Below, piece by piece: positions 1-8,805 of a stretch of 64,000 nt of DNA. This DNA comes from Pandoraea aquatica (GTDB lineage: Bacteria > Pseudomonadota > Gammaproteobacteria > Burkholderiales > Burkholderiaceae), in assembly GCF_902459565.1 (NCBI RefSeq), contig NZ_CABPSN010000002.1, positions 868,001-932,000 of the forward strand, read 5' to 3'. Numbering within the stretch: the stretch's first letter is position 1; each line of letters starts with the position of its first letter. The notes beneath the pieces were generated by a model. That model searched no databases. It was not told where the DNA came from and saw nothing but the letters and a program-made list of their open reading frames with translations. A program made the translations under genes and the position numbers.

Positions 1-191
1 TTGATGTAGTCGCCGAACTGCATCTTCGCGAAGGCCGGCGTGAGGTTGCTCGCCGGGGCCGCGTAGGGCTTGTCGGCAAGCGCCTTCGCGCGGGCGATCA
101 CGTCGTCGAGGGAGAACGCGTTGGCATGCGCGGCACCCAGCAGGGCGGCACCCGCGACGACCCATGATGCGCATCGGCGCCAGGTCACCAT
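1..191 (-). CDS. opgG: Periplasmic glucan biosynthesis protein OpgG/MdoG (5' part only; gene runs off the window start)
   Basis: Reading the minus strand from an ATG at 191 gives a Sec-type signal peptide (WRR, then an Ala-rich core ending near AHA). The mature start FSLDDVIARAKAL is followed by ADKPY and an SNLTPAF segment ending in FGDYI, which matches the N terminus of OpgG/MdoG proteins. These periplasmic proteins build the beta-1,6-branched osmoregulated glucans. Only about 63 codons are inside the window, so the C-terminal domains cannot be checked. The family call rests on this N-terminal match, and the paralogue OpgD is a less likely alternative. Confidence 0.75.
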   Translation of the reverse strand, partial: MVTWRRCASWVVAGAALLGAAHANAFSLDDVIARAKALADKPYAAPASNLTPAFAKMQFGDYI

Positions 192-447
192 CTGAGAAAA
201 CAAAACCAAAAGTCGCTCCTGAAGTGAAGGGGCAGGTGGCCTCTGCGCCGACTTCGCGCTGGCGCAATACCGCATCGAGGCACAGAAATCTTTCAAAAAA
301 CGCCAATTGTGGCAAAGTATCGCACTTCGTGTTGCGAGTTCGACTTTTTGCGGCACTCGCGACGCCCGCCGATACGACGACCCAGACGTTCTGGTGCATG
401 ACGCTGCTACGCGCGCCTAACGTCGCACTCAATTGGATCGCCATCAG

Positions 448-2796
448 ATGCGAATGCTCTCCGCGCTGGCGCTTGCCGCCAGTCTCGCCACCGGGGCCGT
501 GATGGCGCCGGCCTTTGCCAGCGCCGCTCAAGCCTCCGACAACGTTAATAGCGGCGGTGTTCCCGTCGCGATGCCGTCGGCCGCCGCCAAACAAAAGTTC
601 ATCGACGATCTCATCGCGCGCATGACGCTCGAAGAGAAGATCGGTCAACTGCGTCTGATCAGCATCGGCGCGGACATGCCGCAGCCGAAGCTCATCAAGG
701 AAATCGCGGCCGGTCGCGTGGGCGGCACGTTCAATTCGGTCACGCGCAGCGAGAATCGTCCGCTGCAAGACGCTGCCGTCAAGCAAAGCCGTCTGAAGAT
801 CCCGATCTTCTTCGCATACGACATCGTGCACGGCCATCGCACCGTGTTCCCGATCAGCCTCGGCCTCGCGTCGAGCTGGGACATGACGGTGGTCAAGCAC
901 GCCGCTCGCGTGGCCGCGCAAGAAGCGAGCGCGGACGGTCTGGACGCCACATTCGCGCCGATGGTCGACATCTCGCGCGATCCGCGCTGGGGCCGCACCT
1001 CGGAAGGCTTCGGCGAAGACCCCTATCTGGTCTCGCAGAGCGCGCGCGCCAGCGTGCAGGGCTTTCAGGGCACCTCGCCCGCCAATCCGGACAGCCTGAT
1101 GGCGTTCGTGAAGCACTTCGCGCTGTACGGTGCGGTGGAAGGCGGACGCGATTACAACGTCGTCGACATGAGTCCGATGCGCATGTATCAGGACTATCTG
1201 CCGCCGTATCGCGCCGGTATCGATGCTGGTGCAGGTGGCGTGATGATCGCGCTGAACTCCGTGAACGGCACGCCCGCGACGTCGAACAAGTGGCTGTTGC
1301 GCGACCTGCTGCGCGGCGAGTGGGGCTTCAAGGGCGTCACGGTAAGCGATCACGGCGCGATTGAAGAACTGATGCGTCACGGCGTGGCGAAGGACGGCCG
1401 CGAAGCGGCGAAGCTCGCCATCGAAGCGGGCGTCGACATGAGCATGGCGGACCAGCAATACCTCAAGCAACTGCCCGATCTTGTGAAGTCCGGCGACGTG
1501 CCGATTCGCTTCATCGACGATGCCGTGCGCGAAGTGCTCGGCGCGAAGTACGACATGGGCCTGTTCGCCGATCCCTATCGTCGTATCGGCAACGCCGCGC
1601 AAGATCCGAAGGATGTTTACGCCGACGACCGTCTGCATCGTGATGCCGCACGCGACATCGCTCGCAAGTCCATCGTCCTACTCGAAAACCAGCACGATGC
1701 ATTGCCGCTGAAGAAAGCAGGCAAGGTCGCCGTGATCGGGCCGCTCGCCGATTCGAAGCTCGACATGATGGGGAGCTGGTCGGCAGCAGGCAAACCTGCG
1801 CAGGCCGTATCGCTGCTGCAAGGCGTGCGTGACACGCTCGGCGACAAGGGGCAGGTGACGTATGCGCGCGGGGCGAACATCACCGACGATCCGCGCGTGG
1901 TCGAGTACCTGAACTTCCTCGACTGGGACAATCCGGAAGTCGTGCAGGACAAGCGCACGCCGCAGCAGATGATCGACGAAGCCGTGCAGGTCGCACGCAA
2001 CGCCGACACGCTGATCGTGGCGGTGGGCGAATCGCGCGGTATGTCGCATGAGGCATCGAGTCGTACGAGTTTGATGCTGCCGGGTAGCCAGTTGGCGTTG
2101 TTGCAGGCGCTCAAGGCGACGGGCAAGCCGCTCGTCGTGGTGTTGATGAACGGCCGTCCGCTCGATCTGAACTGGGCGAAGGTCAATGCCGACGCGATGC
2201 TGGAGACGTGGTACGCGGGCACCGAAGGCGGTCATGCTATCGCCGATGTGCTGTTCGGCGACTACAACCCGTCGGCCAAGCTGCCGATCTCGTTCCCGCG
2301 CTCCATCGGTCAGATCCCGACGTACTACAACCAGTTGCGCATCGGCCGGCCGTTTACGCCGGGCAAACCGGCGAACTACACGTCGCAATACTTCGAGGAA
2401 GACTCCGGTCCGCTGTACGCGTTCGGCTACGGCCTGAGCTACACGACGTTCGACGTCTCGAAGGTCAAGCTCTCGGCCACGACGATGACGAGCGGCGGCA
2501 AGGTGGAGGCGAGCGTGACCGTGCGCAACACCGGCAAGCGCGAAGGCGAGACCGTCGTGCAGTTGTATTTGCAGGACGTGGCGGCGTCGATTGTGCGTCC
2601 GATCAAGGAGCTGAAGGGCTTCCAGAAGGTGAGCCTGAAGCCGGGCGAGTCGCGCACCGTGCAATTCGCCATCGACGACAGCCTGCTGAAGTTCTACAAC
2701 GCGAAGCTGCAATACGTGGCGGAGCCGGGCGACTTCAACGTGCAGATCGGACTCGATTCGCAGAACGTCCAGCAAGCGACGTTTACGCTTCAGTAA
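448..2796 (+). CDS. bglX: Secreted family 3 glycoside hydrolase, periplasmic beta-glucosidase
   Basis: A 782-residue protein, close to the usual length of BglX. It begins with a signal peptide (MRMLSALALAASLATG, Ala-rich, cleavage near ASA) and should act in the periplasm on beta-glucosides or oligosaccharides. The GH3 nucleophile motif SDHGAIEELM is present with Asp at about residue 301. The upstream KHFALYG and DPRWGR motifs, the (alpha/beta)6 domain and a C-terminal fibronectin III-like domain (from about residue 660) are all recognisable. I chose ATG 448 over an in-frame TTG at 433 because it places the signal peptide at the N terminus; a weak GGAT lies nine bases upstream. The divergent opgG neighbour also concerns periplasmic glucans, but a shared role is only a guess. 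Confidence 0.9.
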   Translation: MRMLSALALAASLATGAVMAPAFASAAQASDNVNSGGVPVAMPSAAAKQKFIDDLIARMTLEEKIGQLRLISIGADMPQPKLIKEIAAGRVGGTFNSVTRSENRPLQDAAVKQSRLKIPIFFAYDIVHGHRTVFPISLGLASSWDMTVVKHAARVAAQEASADGLDATFAPMVDISRDPRWGRTSEGFGEDPYLVSQSARASVQGFQGTSPANPDSLMAFVKHFALYGAVEGGRDYNVVDMSPMRMYQDYLPPYRAGIDAGAGGVMIALNSVNGTPATSNKWLLRDLLRGEWGFKGVTVSDHGAIEELMRHGVAKDGREAAKLAIEAGVDMSMADQQYLKQLPDLVKSGDVPIRFIDDAVREVLGAKYDMGLFADPYRRIGNAAQDPKDVYADDRLHRDAARDIARKSIVLLENQHDALPLKKAGKVAVIGPLADSKLDMMGSWSAAGKPAQAVSLLQGVRDTLGDKGQVTYARGANITDDPRVVEYLNFLDWDNPEVVQDKRTPQQMIDEAVQVARNADTLIVAVGESRGMSHEASSRTSLMLPGSQLALLQALKATGKPLVVVLMNGRPLDLNWAKVNADAMLETWYAGTEGGHAIADVLFGDYNPSAKLPISFPRSIGQIPTYYNQLRIGRPFTPGKPANYTSQYFEEDSGPLYAFGYGLSYTTFDVSKVKLSATTMTSGGKVEASVTVRNTGKREGETVVQLYLQDVAASIVRPIKELKGFQKVSLKPGESRTVQFAIDDSLLKFYNAKLQYVAEPGDFNVQIGLDSQNVQQATFTLQ

Positions 2797-2815
2797 CTGC
2801 CAGCGTTACCTCTCC

Positions 2816-3727
2816 TCACGCCTGCGTCTGGAATTCCCCCGCAAGGAATTCCACGCAGGCGCGCACTTTGGCCGACGACGCCACGCGCGACGGATACACC
2901 GCCCAGACATTGGCCGGTTGCGTGACTTCCGGCAGCACCTGCACCAGATCCCCGCGCGCGATCAGCGCCCCCACATCCCACATCGACCGCAGCACGATGC
3001 CCTGACCGTCGAGCGCCCACTGCACGGCGACTTCGCCGTGGTTCGTCGAGAGCGGCCCCGTCACCTTGAGCGAGACGGATTCGCCGCGTTGCTGCAACCG
3101 CCACATGCCGAACGGGTGATCGCGTTCCTTGATGACGATGCACGCGTGCCCCGCGAGATCGCTTAACTGACGCGGTGTGCCGTGCGCATCCAGATACGCC
3201 GCCGACGCACACAACACGCGATGGTTATCCGCGAGCTTGCGCGCAATGAGATGCGGTGCGATCTCGTCGCCGATACGCACGTCGAGGTCGTAGCCCTCTG
3301 CCGCCACATCGACGATGCGGTCGAACAGATCGAGCCGAACATTGAGTTGCGGATGCAGCGCACGAAGCCGCGACATCGCCGGGGCCACGACGTGCCGCCC
3401 GAAGCCGAAGCTGCTCGACACCCGCAGCGTGCCGCGCGGCACCTGACGCGTACTCGACACGTCCTCCATCAGATGATTCACGTCGTCGAGAATCTTCTCG
3501 GCCCATGCGTAGACCCGCTCACCGGCGTCCGTGATCGCCACGCGCCGCGTCGAGCGGTGTAGCAGGCGCGTGCCGAGATCGGCCTCCAGCATGCCCACAC
3601 GCTTGCTCACATAGGCCGGTGAGACGCCCAGCGCCTCGGCTGCTGCCGAGAAGCTGGCGCGGCGCGCGACCTGACAGAACACGCGCAGATCGTCGAGATT
3701 GGGATTGACGGGCAGGGGTTTATTCAC
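2816..3727 (-). CDS. dmlR: LysR-family regulator next to tartrate/D-malate dehydrogenase (DmlR type)
   Basis: A 303-residue LysR-type regulator. It has an N-terminal winged helix (LDDLRVFCQVARRASFSAAA, then a recognition helix with SPAYVSKRVGMLE) and a C-terminal periplasmic-binding-like effector domain. It is transcribed divergently from the tartrate dehydrogenase gene, the arrangement of E. coli dmlR-dmlA, so it probably activates that gene in response to malate or tartrate. I chose the GTG at 3727 because the N terminus then matches the family; an ATG at 3796 would add 23 residues and run far into the shared promoter region. That A+T-rich region (3728-3821) is where its operator should lie. 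Confidence 0.82.
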   Translation of the reverse strand: MNKPLPVNPNLDDLRVFCQVARRASFSAAAEALGVSPAYVSKRVGMLEADLGTRLLHRSTRRVAITDAGERVYAWAEKILDDVNHLMEDVSSTRQVPRGTLRVSSSFGFGRHVVAPAMSRLRALHPQLNVRLDLFDRIVDVAAEGYDLDVRIGDEIAPHLIARKLADNHRVLCASAAYLDAHGTPRQLSDLAGHACIVIKERDHPFGMWRLQQRGESVSLKVTGPLSTNHGEVAVQWALDGQGIVLRSMWDVGALIARGDLVQVLPEVTQPANVWAVYPSRVASSAKVRACVEFLAGEFQTQA

Positions 3728-3821
3728 GATTCGTGTATAGTGGATTAACCGATTGGGGGATTTTATCCGCGATGGAATGGAATAATCTAGCGGCATTCGT
3801 CAAACGTTCAGGAGACAGACC

Positions 3822-4931
3822 ATGACCGAAACGTCCCAACGCCCCCAGCGTCCGTTCAAGATCGCCGTGATCCCGGGCGACGGCATCGGTAAAGAGGTGA
3901 TGCCCGAAGGCTTGCGCGTGCTCGACGCCGCCAGCAAGCGCTTCGGCATTCCCGTCGAGTATCAGCACATCGAGTGGGCGAGTTGCGATTACTACGTCCA
4001 GCACGGCCAGATGATGCCGGACGACTGGAAGCAGCAGCTCGACGGCGTGGACGCGATTCTGTTCGGTGCGGTGGGCTGGCCCGAGACGGTGCCCGATCAC
4101 ATTTCGCTGTGGGGCTCGTTGCTGAAGTTCCGTCGTGAGTTCGATCAGTACATCAACCTGCGCCCGGCGCGCCTGTTCGACGGCGTGCCGTCGCCGCTCG
4201 CGAACCGCAAGGCGGGCGACATCGATTTCATGATCGTGCGCGAGAACACCGAAGGCGAGTATTCGTCGATTGGCGGTGTGATGTTCGAAGGCACGGAGCG
4301 TGAGTTTGTCGTGCAGGAGTCGGTGTTCACGCGTCAGGGCACGGAGCGCGTGCTGAAGTTCGCGTTCGACCTCGCGCAGCAGCGCGAGCGCAAGCACGTG
4401 ACGGTCGCGACCAAGAGCAACGGCATCTCGATTTCCATGCCGTGGTGGGACAAGCGTGCGGCGGAGACGGCGGCGAAGTATCCCGACATTACGTGGGACA
4501 AGCAGCACATCGACATTCTGTGTGCGCGCTTCGTGTTGAATCCGGACCGCTTCGACGTGGTCGTCGCCTCGAATCTGTTCGGCGACATTCTGTCGGACCT
4601 CGGCCCGGCGTGCACCGGCACCATCGGCATCGCGCCGTCCGGCAACCTGAACCCGGAAGGCAAGTTCCCGTCGCTCTTCGAGCCGGTGCACGGCTCAGCG
4701 CCGGATATCGCGGGCAAGAACATCGCGAACCCGATCGGCATGATCTGGACCGCTGCGATGATGCTCGACTTCATCGGCCGAGGCGATGCGCGTGCGCGTG
4801 ATGCCCACGACGCGATCCTCGCCGCGATCACTCAGGTCATCAAGGACGGTCCGCGCACCGGTGACATGGGCGGGCGCGCGAACACGACCGAAGTGGGTCA
4901 GGCGATTGCAGCAATCGTCTCGGCCGGTTGA
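3822..4931 (+). CDS. ttuC: Tartrate dehydrogenase / D-malate dehydrogenase (decarboxylating)
   Basis: A 369-residue member of the beta-decarboxylating dehydrogenase family (isopropylmalate/isocitrate type) that oxidises tartrate or D-malate with NAD+ and a divalent metal. Visible hallmarks are IAVIPGDGIGKEV at the N terminus, the substrate-binding stretch WGSLLKFRREFDQYINLRP, IVRENTEGEYSS, and the C-terminal NLFGDILSDL metal-binding segment with EPVHGSAPDIAGKN. AGGAG lies about eight bases before the ATG. The divergent LysR gene supports the DmlA/TtuC assignment. The last 34 bases overlap the 3' end of the convergent monooxygenase gene. Confidence 0.92.
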   Translation: MTETSQRPQRPFKIAVIPGDGIGKEVMPEGLRVLDAASKRFGIPVEYQHIEWASCDYYVQHGQMMPDDWKQQLDGVDAILFGAVGWPETVPDHISLWGSLLKFRREFDQYINLRPARLFDGVPSPLANRKAGDIDFMIVRENTEGEYSSIGGVMFEGTEREFVVQESVFTRQGTERVLKFAFDLAQQRERKHVTVATKSNGISISMPWWDKRAAETAAKYPDITWDKQHIDILCARFVLNPDRFDVVVASNLFGDILSDLGPACTGTIGIAPSGNLNPEGKFPSLFEPVHGSAPDIAGKNIANPIGMIWTAAMMLDFIGRGDARARDAHDAILAAITQVIKDGPRTGDMGGRANTTEVGQAIAAIVSAG

Positions 4932-6304
4932 TCGGCTGAGCGAGTCTGCGCCGCCGATGCAACGTCGCGCGGCGCAAAGTACCGGTTGGGTACCGCCGGT
5001 ACACCGAGATTCTCGCGGAAGGTGCGGCCTTCGTACTGCGTGCGAAACAGGCCGCGCCGCTGCAACTCCGGCACCACCAGATCCACGAACGACGTAATGC
5101 CTGCGGGCGCGCTCGGGAACATGATATTGAAGCCGTCGGCCGCGCCTGTCTCGAACCATTGCTGGAAGTCGTCGGCAATCGATGCCGGTGTGCCGACCAG
5201 CACGCGATGCCCGCCACCGGTGAAGCGCGTGTACAGCTCGCGCACGGTCGGCTGTTCGCGCCGTATCCAGTCCACCAGCAGTTTCTGACGGCTCTTGTGC
5301 GAGTTCGTCTCCGGCACGTGTTCGGGCAGCGGAACCTTTGCGTCGAACGGCAGGCTGCCGAGATCGATGCCGAGGCTCGCGTAGTTCGTCAGCGCATTCA
5401 GCACGACCGCCGGATCGCGATGCGACAGCAGGCTGTCGTAGAGGTCTTCCGCTTCCGACTGCGTGCGACCCACGATGGGTGAGACGCCCGGCAGGATGAA
5501 GATGTGTTCGGGCTGACGCCCGTACTTCGACGCGCGCGTCTTCACGTCCGCATAGAACGCGCGGGCATCCTCGATATCCTGCGCCGCTGTGTAAAGCAGC
5601 TCGCCCGCCCGCGCGGCCAGCTCACGTCCCGCTTCGCTCGACCCCGCCTGCGCGATCACCGGCCAGCCCTGCACCGGACGCGGCGCACTGAGCGGTCCGC
5701 GCACGCGGAAGTGCTTGCCCCGATGATCGAGCGTGCGGATGCGCGACGGATCGGCCCACTGGCCGGTTGCCTTGTTGCGCGGAAAGGCGTCGTCGGCGTG
5801 GCTGTCCCAGAGGCCTGTGACGACATCAAAGAACTCGTTCGCGCGCTCGTAGCGCAGCGCATGGTCGACGTGATCGTCGCGGTTGAAGTTCTCGCCGCCG
5901 CCGGTGGACGTCACGAGATTCCAGCCAGCGCGCCCACCCGATAGATGGTCGAGCGACGCGAATGCGCGCGCTACGTTATACGGCTCGCTGTAGGTGGTGC
6001 TGACGGACGCGACGAGGCCGATGTGCTTCGTTGCACCGGCCAGTCCTGCGAGCAGCACGACGGGGTCCCAGCGCGGCGAGCCGGGGCTGTGCGCGAGGGC
6101 GACCGGGTCGGTCGACATGAAGAGGTTGTCGAAGAAGAACAACGCGTCGAACAGGCCGCGCTCCAGTTCTTGCGCGTAGTGCCGGTAGCGCGCGAATTGG
6201 AGATAGGCGTCGGTGTCGGTGTCGGGGTGGCGCCAGCTATCGCCTTGCACGCCGGAACCCGACATGTAGGCACCCAGCCGGAGTTTTCGGGCAGGTTGCG
6301 TCAT
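4898..6304 (-). CDS. FMN-dependent monooxygenase of the NtaA/SnaA/DszA (bacterial luciferase-like) family
   Basis: A 468-residue flavin-dependent monooxygenase of the luciferase superfamily. It has the NtaA/DszA pattern: an N-terminal RLGAYMSGSGVQ strand, FDALFFFDN, the STTYSEPYNVARAFASLDHL helix, and the conserved GRAGWNLVTS and RPVQGWPVIAQAGSSEAGR segments. Such enzymes use FMNH2 from a partner reductase to attack aminopolycarboxylates, sulfonates or organosulfur compounds. No flavin reductase gene is adjacent. The divergent gene at 6519 encodes a sulfonate-type binding protein, which favours a role in sulfur scavenging. The exact substrate cannot be read from the sequence. Its 3' end overlaps ttuC by 34 bases. 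Confidence 0.82.
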   Translation of the reverse strand: MTQPARKLRLGAYMSGSGVQGDSWRHPDTDTDAYLQFARYRHYAQELERGLFDALFFFDNLFMSTDPVALAHSPGSPRWDPVVLLAGLAGATKHIGLVASVSTTYSEPYNVARAFASLDHLSGGRAGWNLVTSTGGGENFNRDDHVDHALRYERANEFFDVVTGLWDSHADDAFPRNKATGQWADPSRIRTLDHRGKHFRVRGPLSAPRPVQGWPVIAQAGSSEAGRELAARAGELLYTAAQDIEDARAFYADVKTRASKYGRQPEHIFILPGVSPIVGRTQSEAEDLYDSLLSHRDPAVVLNALTNYASLGIDLGSLPFDAKVPLPEHVPETNSHKSRQKLLVDWIRREQPTVRELYTRFTGGGHRVLVGTPASIADDFQQWFETGAADGFNIMFPSAPAGITSFVDLVVPELQRRGLFRTQYEGRTFRENLGVPAVPNRYFAPRDVASAAQTRSADQPAETIAAIA

Positions 6305-6518
6305 GGGCTTGCTCTCGTTCGATATCGGTAGACGACAACGATAGGCGCACGACGCACGTCACCACAAACAACGAAATCAGATAAGCAAACCGCCATAAGC
6401 AAACTCGCGTTGCACGGGCTATGGATCGCAGCAATCGATGGTTGGGAATGGGCTGCGGCGTGCCTAGACTGGCACATCCTCCCACTCTCAAAGCTGCGCC
6501 GATGCGCGGCGACATGCC

Positions 6519-7685
6519 ATGACGAACACTGCCTCTCATGCCGCCCCTACGGCCCAGCCGGTCAGTCCCGTGCTCGACGCGTTCATTGCGGCGTCTGCTA
6601 TCGCGTTCGGGCTCTACGTCTCCCCGCCGTCGCGAGCGGCGATGGTGCGCGCCACGCTCGCCCGCTCGGCGAAGCGCGATCTGCGAACGCATGCACAAGA
6701 CCGCTGGCCAACGTGGCGTGCGCGCTTGCGTCGTGGCGCAGCGGTGGCACTGAGCGTCGCGGCGATTCTGCCGTTCGCCAGCAACGCCGCGAAGGCGGCA
6801 GATAAGCCGGTGCTTGTCGTCGGCGATCAAGCCTATAACGCACAGAGTCTTTTCGAAGCATCGGGCGCTTTGCAAGACGCGCCCTACACCGTCTCCTGGA
6901 AGCAGTTCCCTGCGGGCACACCGGTCGTCGAAGCGGTGAACGCCGGTGCGCTCGACATTGGCCTGCAAGGCGACGGCCCGGTGCTGTTCCTTGCGGCGCA
7001 GGGTGCGCCGGTCAAGGTCATCGGCATCTATCGCGACAGTCCTGACAGCGTGGTGCTGCTCGCGGGGCCGCACACGCAAATCAAGACGGTCGCCGATCTG
7101 AAGGGCAAGACGGTGGCGATCACGCGTGGCGGCTGGTCGCAGCAACTGGTGCAGGCGGCGCTGGTGTCGGCCGGGCTGCCGCTCGATTCGGTGAAGTACT
7201 CGTATCTGGCGTCGGTCGATTCGGCCGCCGCGTTACAGGCGGGCAAGGTCGATGCCACGGCGACATGGGAGCCGTACGTCACACGTCTGCGTCAGGCGGG
7301 TGCGCGCACCGTTGTGACGGCGCGTGGTCTGATCGCGGCGCAGAGCTATCTGTCCACGACGCAGAAGGTGATCGACAGCAAGCGCGAATTGCTCGGGGAC
7401 TTCGTGCAGCGCTATCAACGTGCACGCGAATGGTCGCTGGCAGATGCGAAGCACATCGAGCGTTACGCGGACGTCTGGGCCGCGAAGTCGCGCGTCGATC
7501 CGAAGCTGGCGCATCAATGGTTCAGCACGTCGCGCATTCGCTATGAACCGCTGACGGACGCGGCCATTGCCGAAGCGCAGAAGAGTGTCGACGATTTCGT
7601 CAAAACCGGCACGCTGACGAAGGGCTTCGACGTGCGCGGTCTGTTCGATACGTCGTTCAACAAGTTCACGCAGGCAGCGCGTTAA
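6519..7685 (+). CDS. Aliphatic sulfonate/nitrate-type ABC transporter substrate-binding protein
   Basis: A 388-residue SsuA/TauA-like periplasmic binding protein. The solute-binding fold starts near residue 95 (KPVLVVGDQAYN) and shows VEAVNAGALDIGLQGDGP, TVADLKGKTVAITRG and KVDATATWEPYV, all typical of this class. The signal peptide lies unusually far inside: about 70 residues precede the hydrophobic core AVALSVAAILPFASNAAKAA, so translation may start at a later codon than the ATG at 6519. No permease or ATPase gene adjoins it, so it must share a transporter encoded elsewhere. It is divergent from the NtaA/DszA-type monooxygenase, consistent with uptake of an organosulfur substrate. Confidence 0.8.
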   Translation: MTNTASHAAPTAQPVSPVLDAFIAASAIAFGLYVSPPSRAAMVRATLARSAKRDLRTHAQDRWPTWRARLRRGAAVALSVAAILPFASNAAKAADKPVLVVGDQAYNAQSLFEASGALQDAPYTVSWKQFPAGTPVVEAVNAGALDIGLQGDGPVLFLAAQGAPVKVIGIYRDSPDSVVLLAGPHTQIKTVADLKGKTVAITRGGWSQQLVQAALVSAGLPLDSVKYSYLASVDSAAALQAGKVDATATWEPYVTRLRQAGARTVVTARGLIAAQSYLSTTQKVIDSKRELLGDFVQRYQRAREWSLADAKHIERYADVWAAKSRVDPKLAHQWFSTSRIRYEPLTDAAIAEAQKSVDDFVKTGTLTKGFDVRGLFDTSFNKFTQAAR

Positions 7686-7707
7686 TCCGCGAGAACGCGC
7701 GAAAACG

Positions 7708-8631
7708 TCACGCGCTCGCGCGCTGCAACACCTTCTCGCCACCGAACGCACGCGGGCGCGGCGCATCGACGCGCTCGCGCAGCAACTCGACCGCCCGTTG
7801 CGCGCGCGCCGACAGCGGCCACTCTGCCCGATGAATCAGCCACAGCGTGTCGACCACGGGCGGGCCGCAGTCCACGACACGAATAGCATCCTGTGACGCG
7901 AACGCCTGCCGCGCGTATTGCGGAATGACTGTGAATCCCAGCCCACGTGCGACGTATTCGAGAATCAGGCTGATCTGATTCGTGCATCCCTTGCACGGCA
8001 GACTCTGCACCCCCGGATTACCCGGGAAACGGCGACTGAGCAGGCGCGTCGACATCGCCTCGCCATCGGGGTGATCGATGAAGCCGATGCGCTTGAGATC
8101 TTCCCACTTGTGCACGTCCTCACCGGCAGGCACCACGAGTTCAAGCGGCTCCTGCGTGAATGGCGTTGCCGTGAGACGGGGATCGTCCGGACGCAGCGTG
8201 ACGAGACCCAGCTCAAAGTGATTCTGAAGAATGCCTTCGAGCACTTCGCGGTCGGGCGCGAAACGATGACGCACGGCCATCGCGGGATTCGCCTGCTGCA
8301 TGTCGAGCAGGATCGGGCACAGATACAGCCCGATGCTGCCCGGCGTGATGAGGTTGATGTTGCCGCATTCCTCGTTCGCATCTTCGAGACTGGAGCGCAG
8401 ATGCCGGCCCGCGCACTCGACCTGTTCGCAATAGACGAGCAGCGCCTGACCGGCAGGCGTGAGTTCCACGGCACGCGGGCGTCGCACGAGCAACGGCCCG
8501 AATTCCTCTTCGAGATGCTTGATGTGCTGGCTGACCGCCGCTTGCGTCAACCCCAACTGGTCGGCGGTGCGGGTGAAGTTGCCCAGCTCGGCGAGCGTGG
8601 CGAAGGATTTGAGCCACTGGGGATTGACCAT
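7708..8631 (-). CDS. LysR-family transcriptional regulator
   Basis: A 307-residue LysR-type regulator with the helix-turn-helix in residues 1-60 (WLKSFATLAELGNFTRTADQ, LTQAAVSQHIKHLEEEFG) and an effector domain from about residue 90. It is convergent with the binding-protein gene (22-bp gap) and divergent from the old yellow enzyme gene at 8806. A perfect 7-bp inverted repeat (8641-8655) lies just upstream of its start, the expected place for an autoregulatory LysR site. It therefore probably controls itself and the divergent oxidoreductase. The inducer is unknown. Confidence 0.87.
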   Translation of the reverse strand: MVNPQWLKSFATLAELGNFTRTADQLGLTQAAVSQHIKHLEEEFGPLLVRRPRAVELTPAGQALLVYCEQVECAGRHLRSSLEDANEECGNINLITPGSIGLYLCPILLDMQQANPAMAVRHRFAPDREVLEGILQNHFELGLVTLRPDDPRLTATPFTQEPLELVVPAGEDVHKWEDLKRIGFIDHPDGEAMSTRLLSRRFPGNPGVQSLPCKGCTNQISLILEYVARGLGFTVIPQYARQAFASQDAIRVVDCGPPVVDTLWLIHRAEWPLSARAQRAVELLRERVDAPRPRAFGGEKVLQRASA

Positions 8632-8640
8632 AATGAAGTG

Positions 8641-8655
8641 TTATCGAATCGATAA
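8641..8655. promoter_or_regulatory. Probable LysR-type operator (perfect inverted repeat)
   Basis: TTATCGA-A-TCGATAA is a perfect 7-bp inverted repeat with a one-base centre, ten bases upstream of the LysR start codon and in the divergent promoter region of the old yellow enzyme gene. It contains the T-N11-A pattern of LysR boxes. Confidence 0.55.
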
Positions 8656-8805
8656 TTTGTAGATAGTTTCCATTATAGCGATGTGGGGCTACCATTGCTT
8701 GCGTCGACCGAACCGGTCGAGATGCCGTGAAGACCGCCGTGAGCCGCAGGCTCCGCCGGCCGGCACTGCTGTGCCCGAACACTGCCCCCCAATTAGAGAA
8801 ACCTC

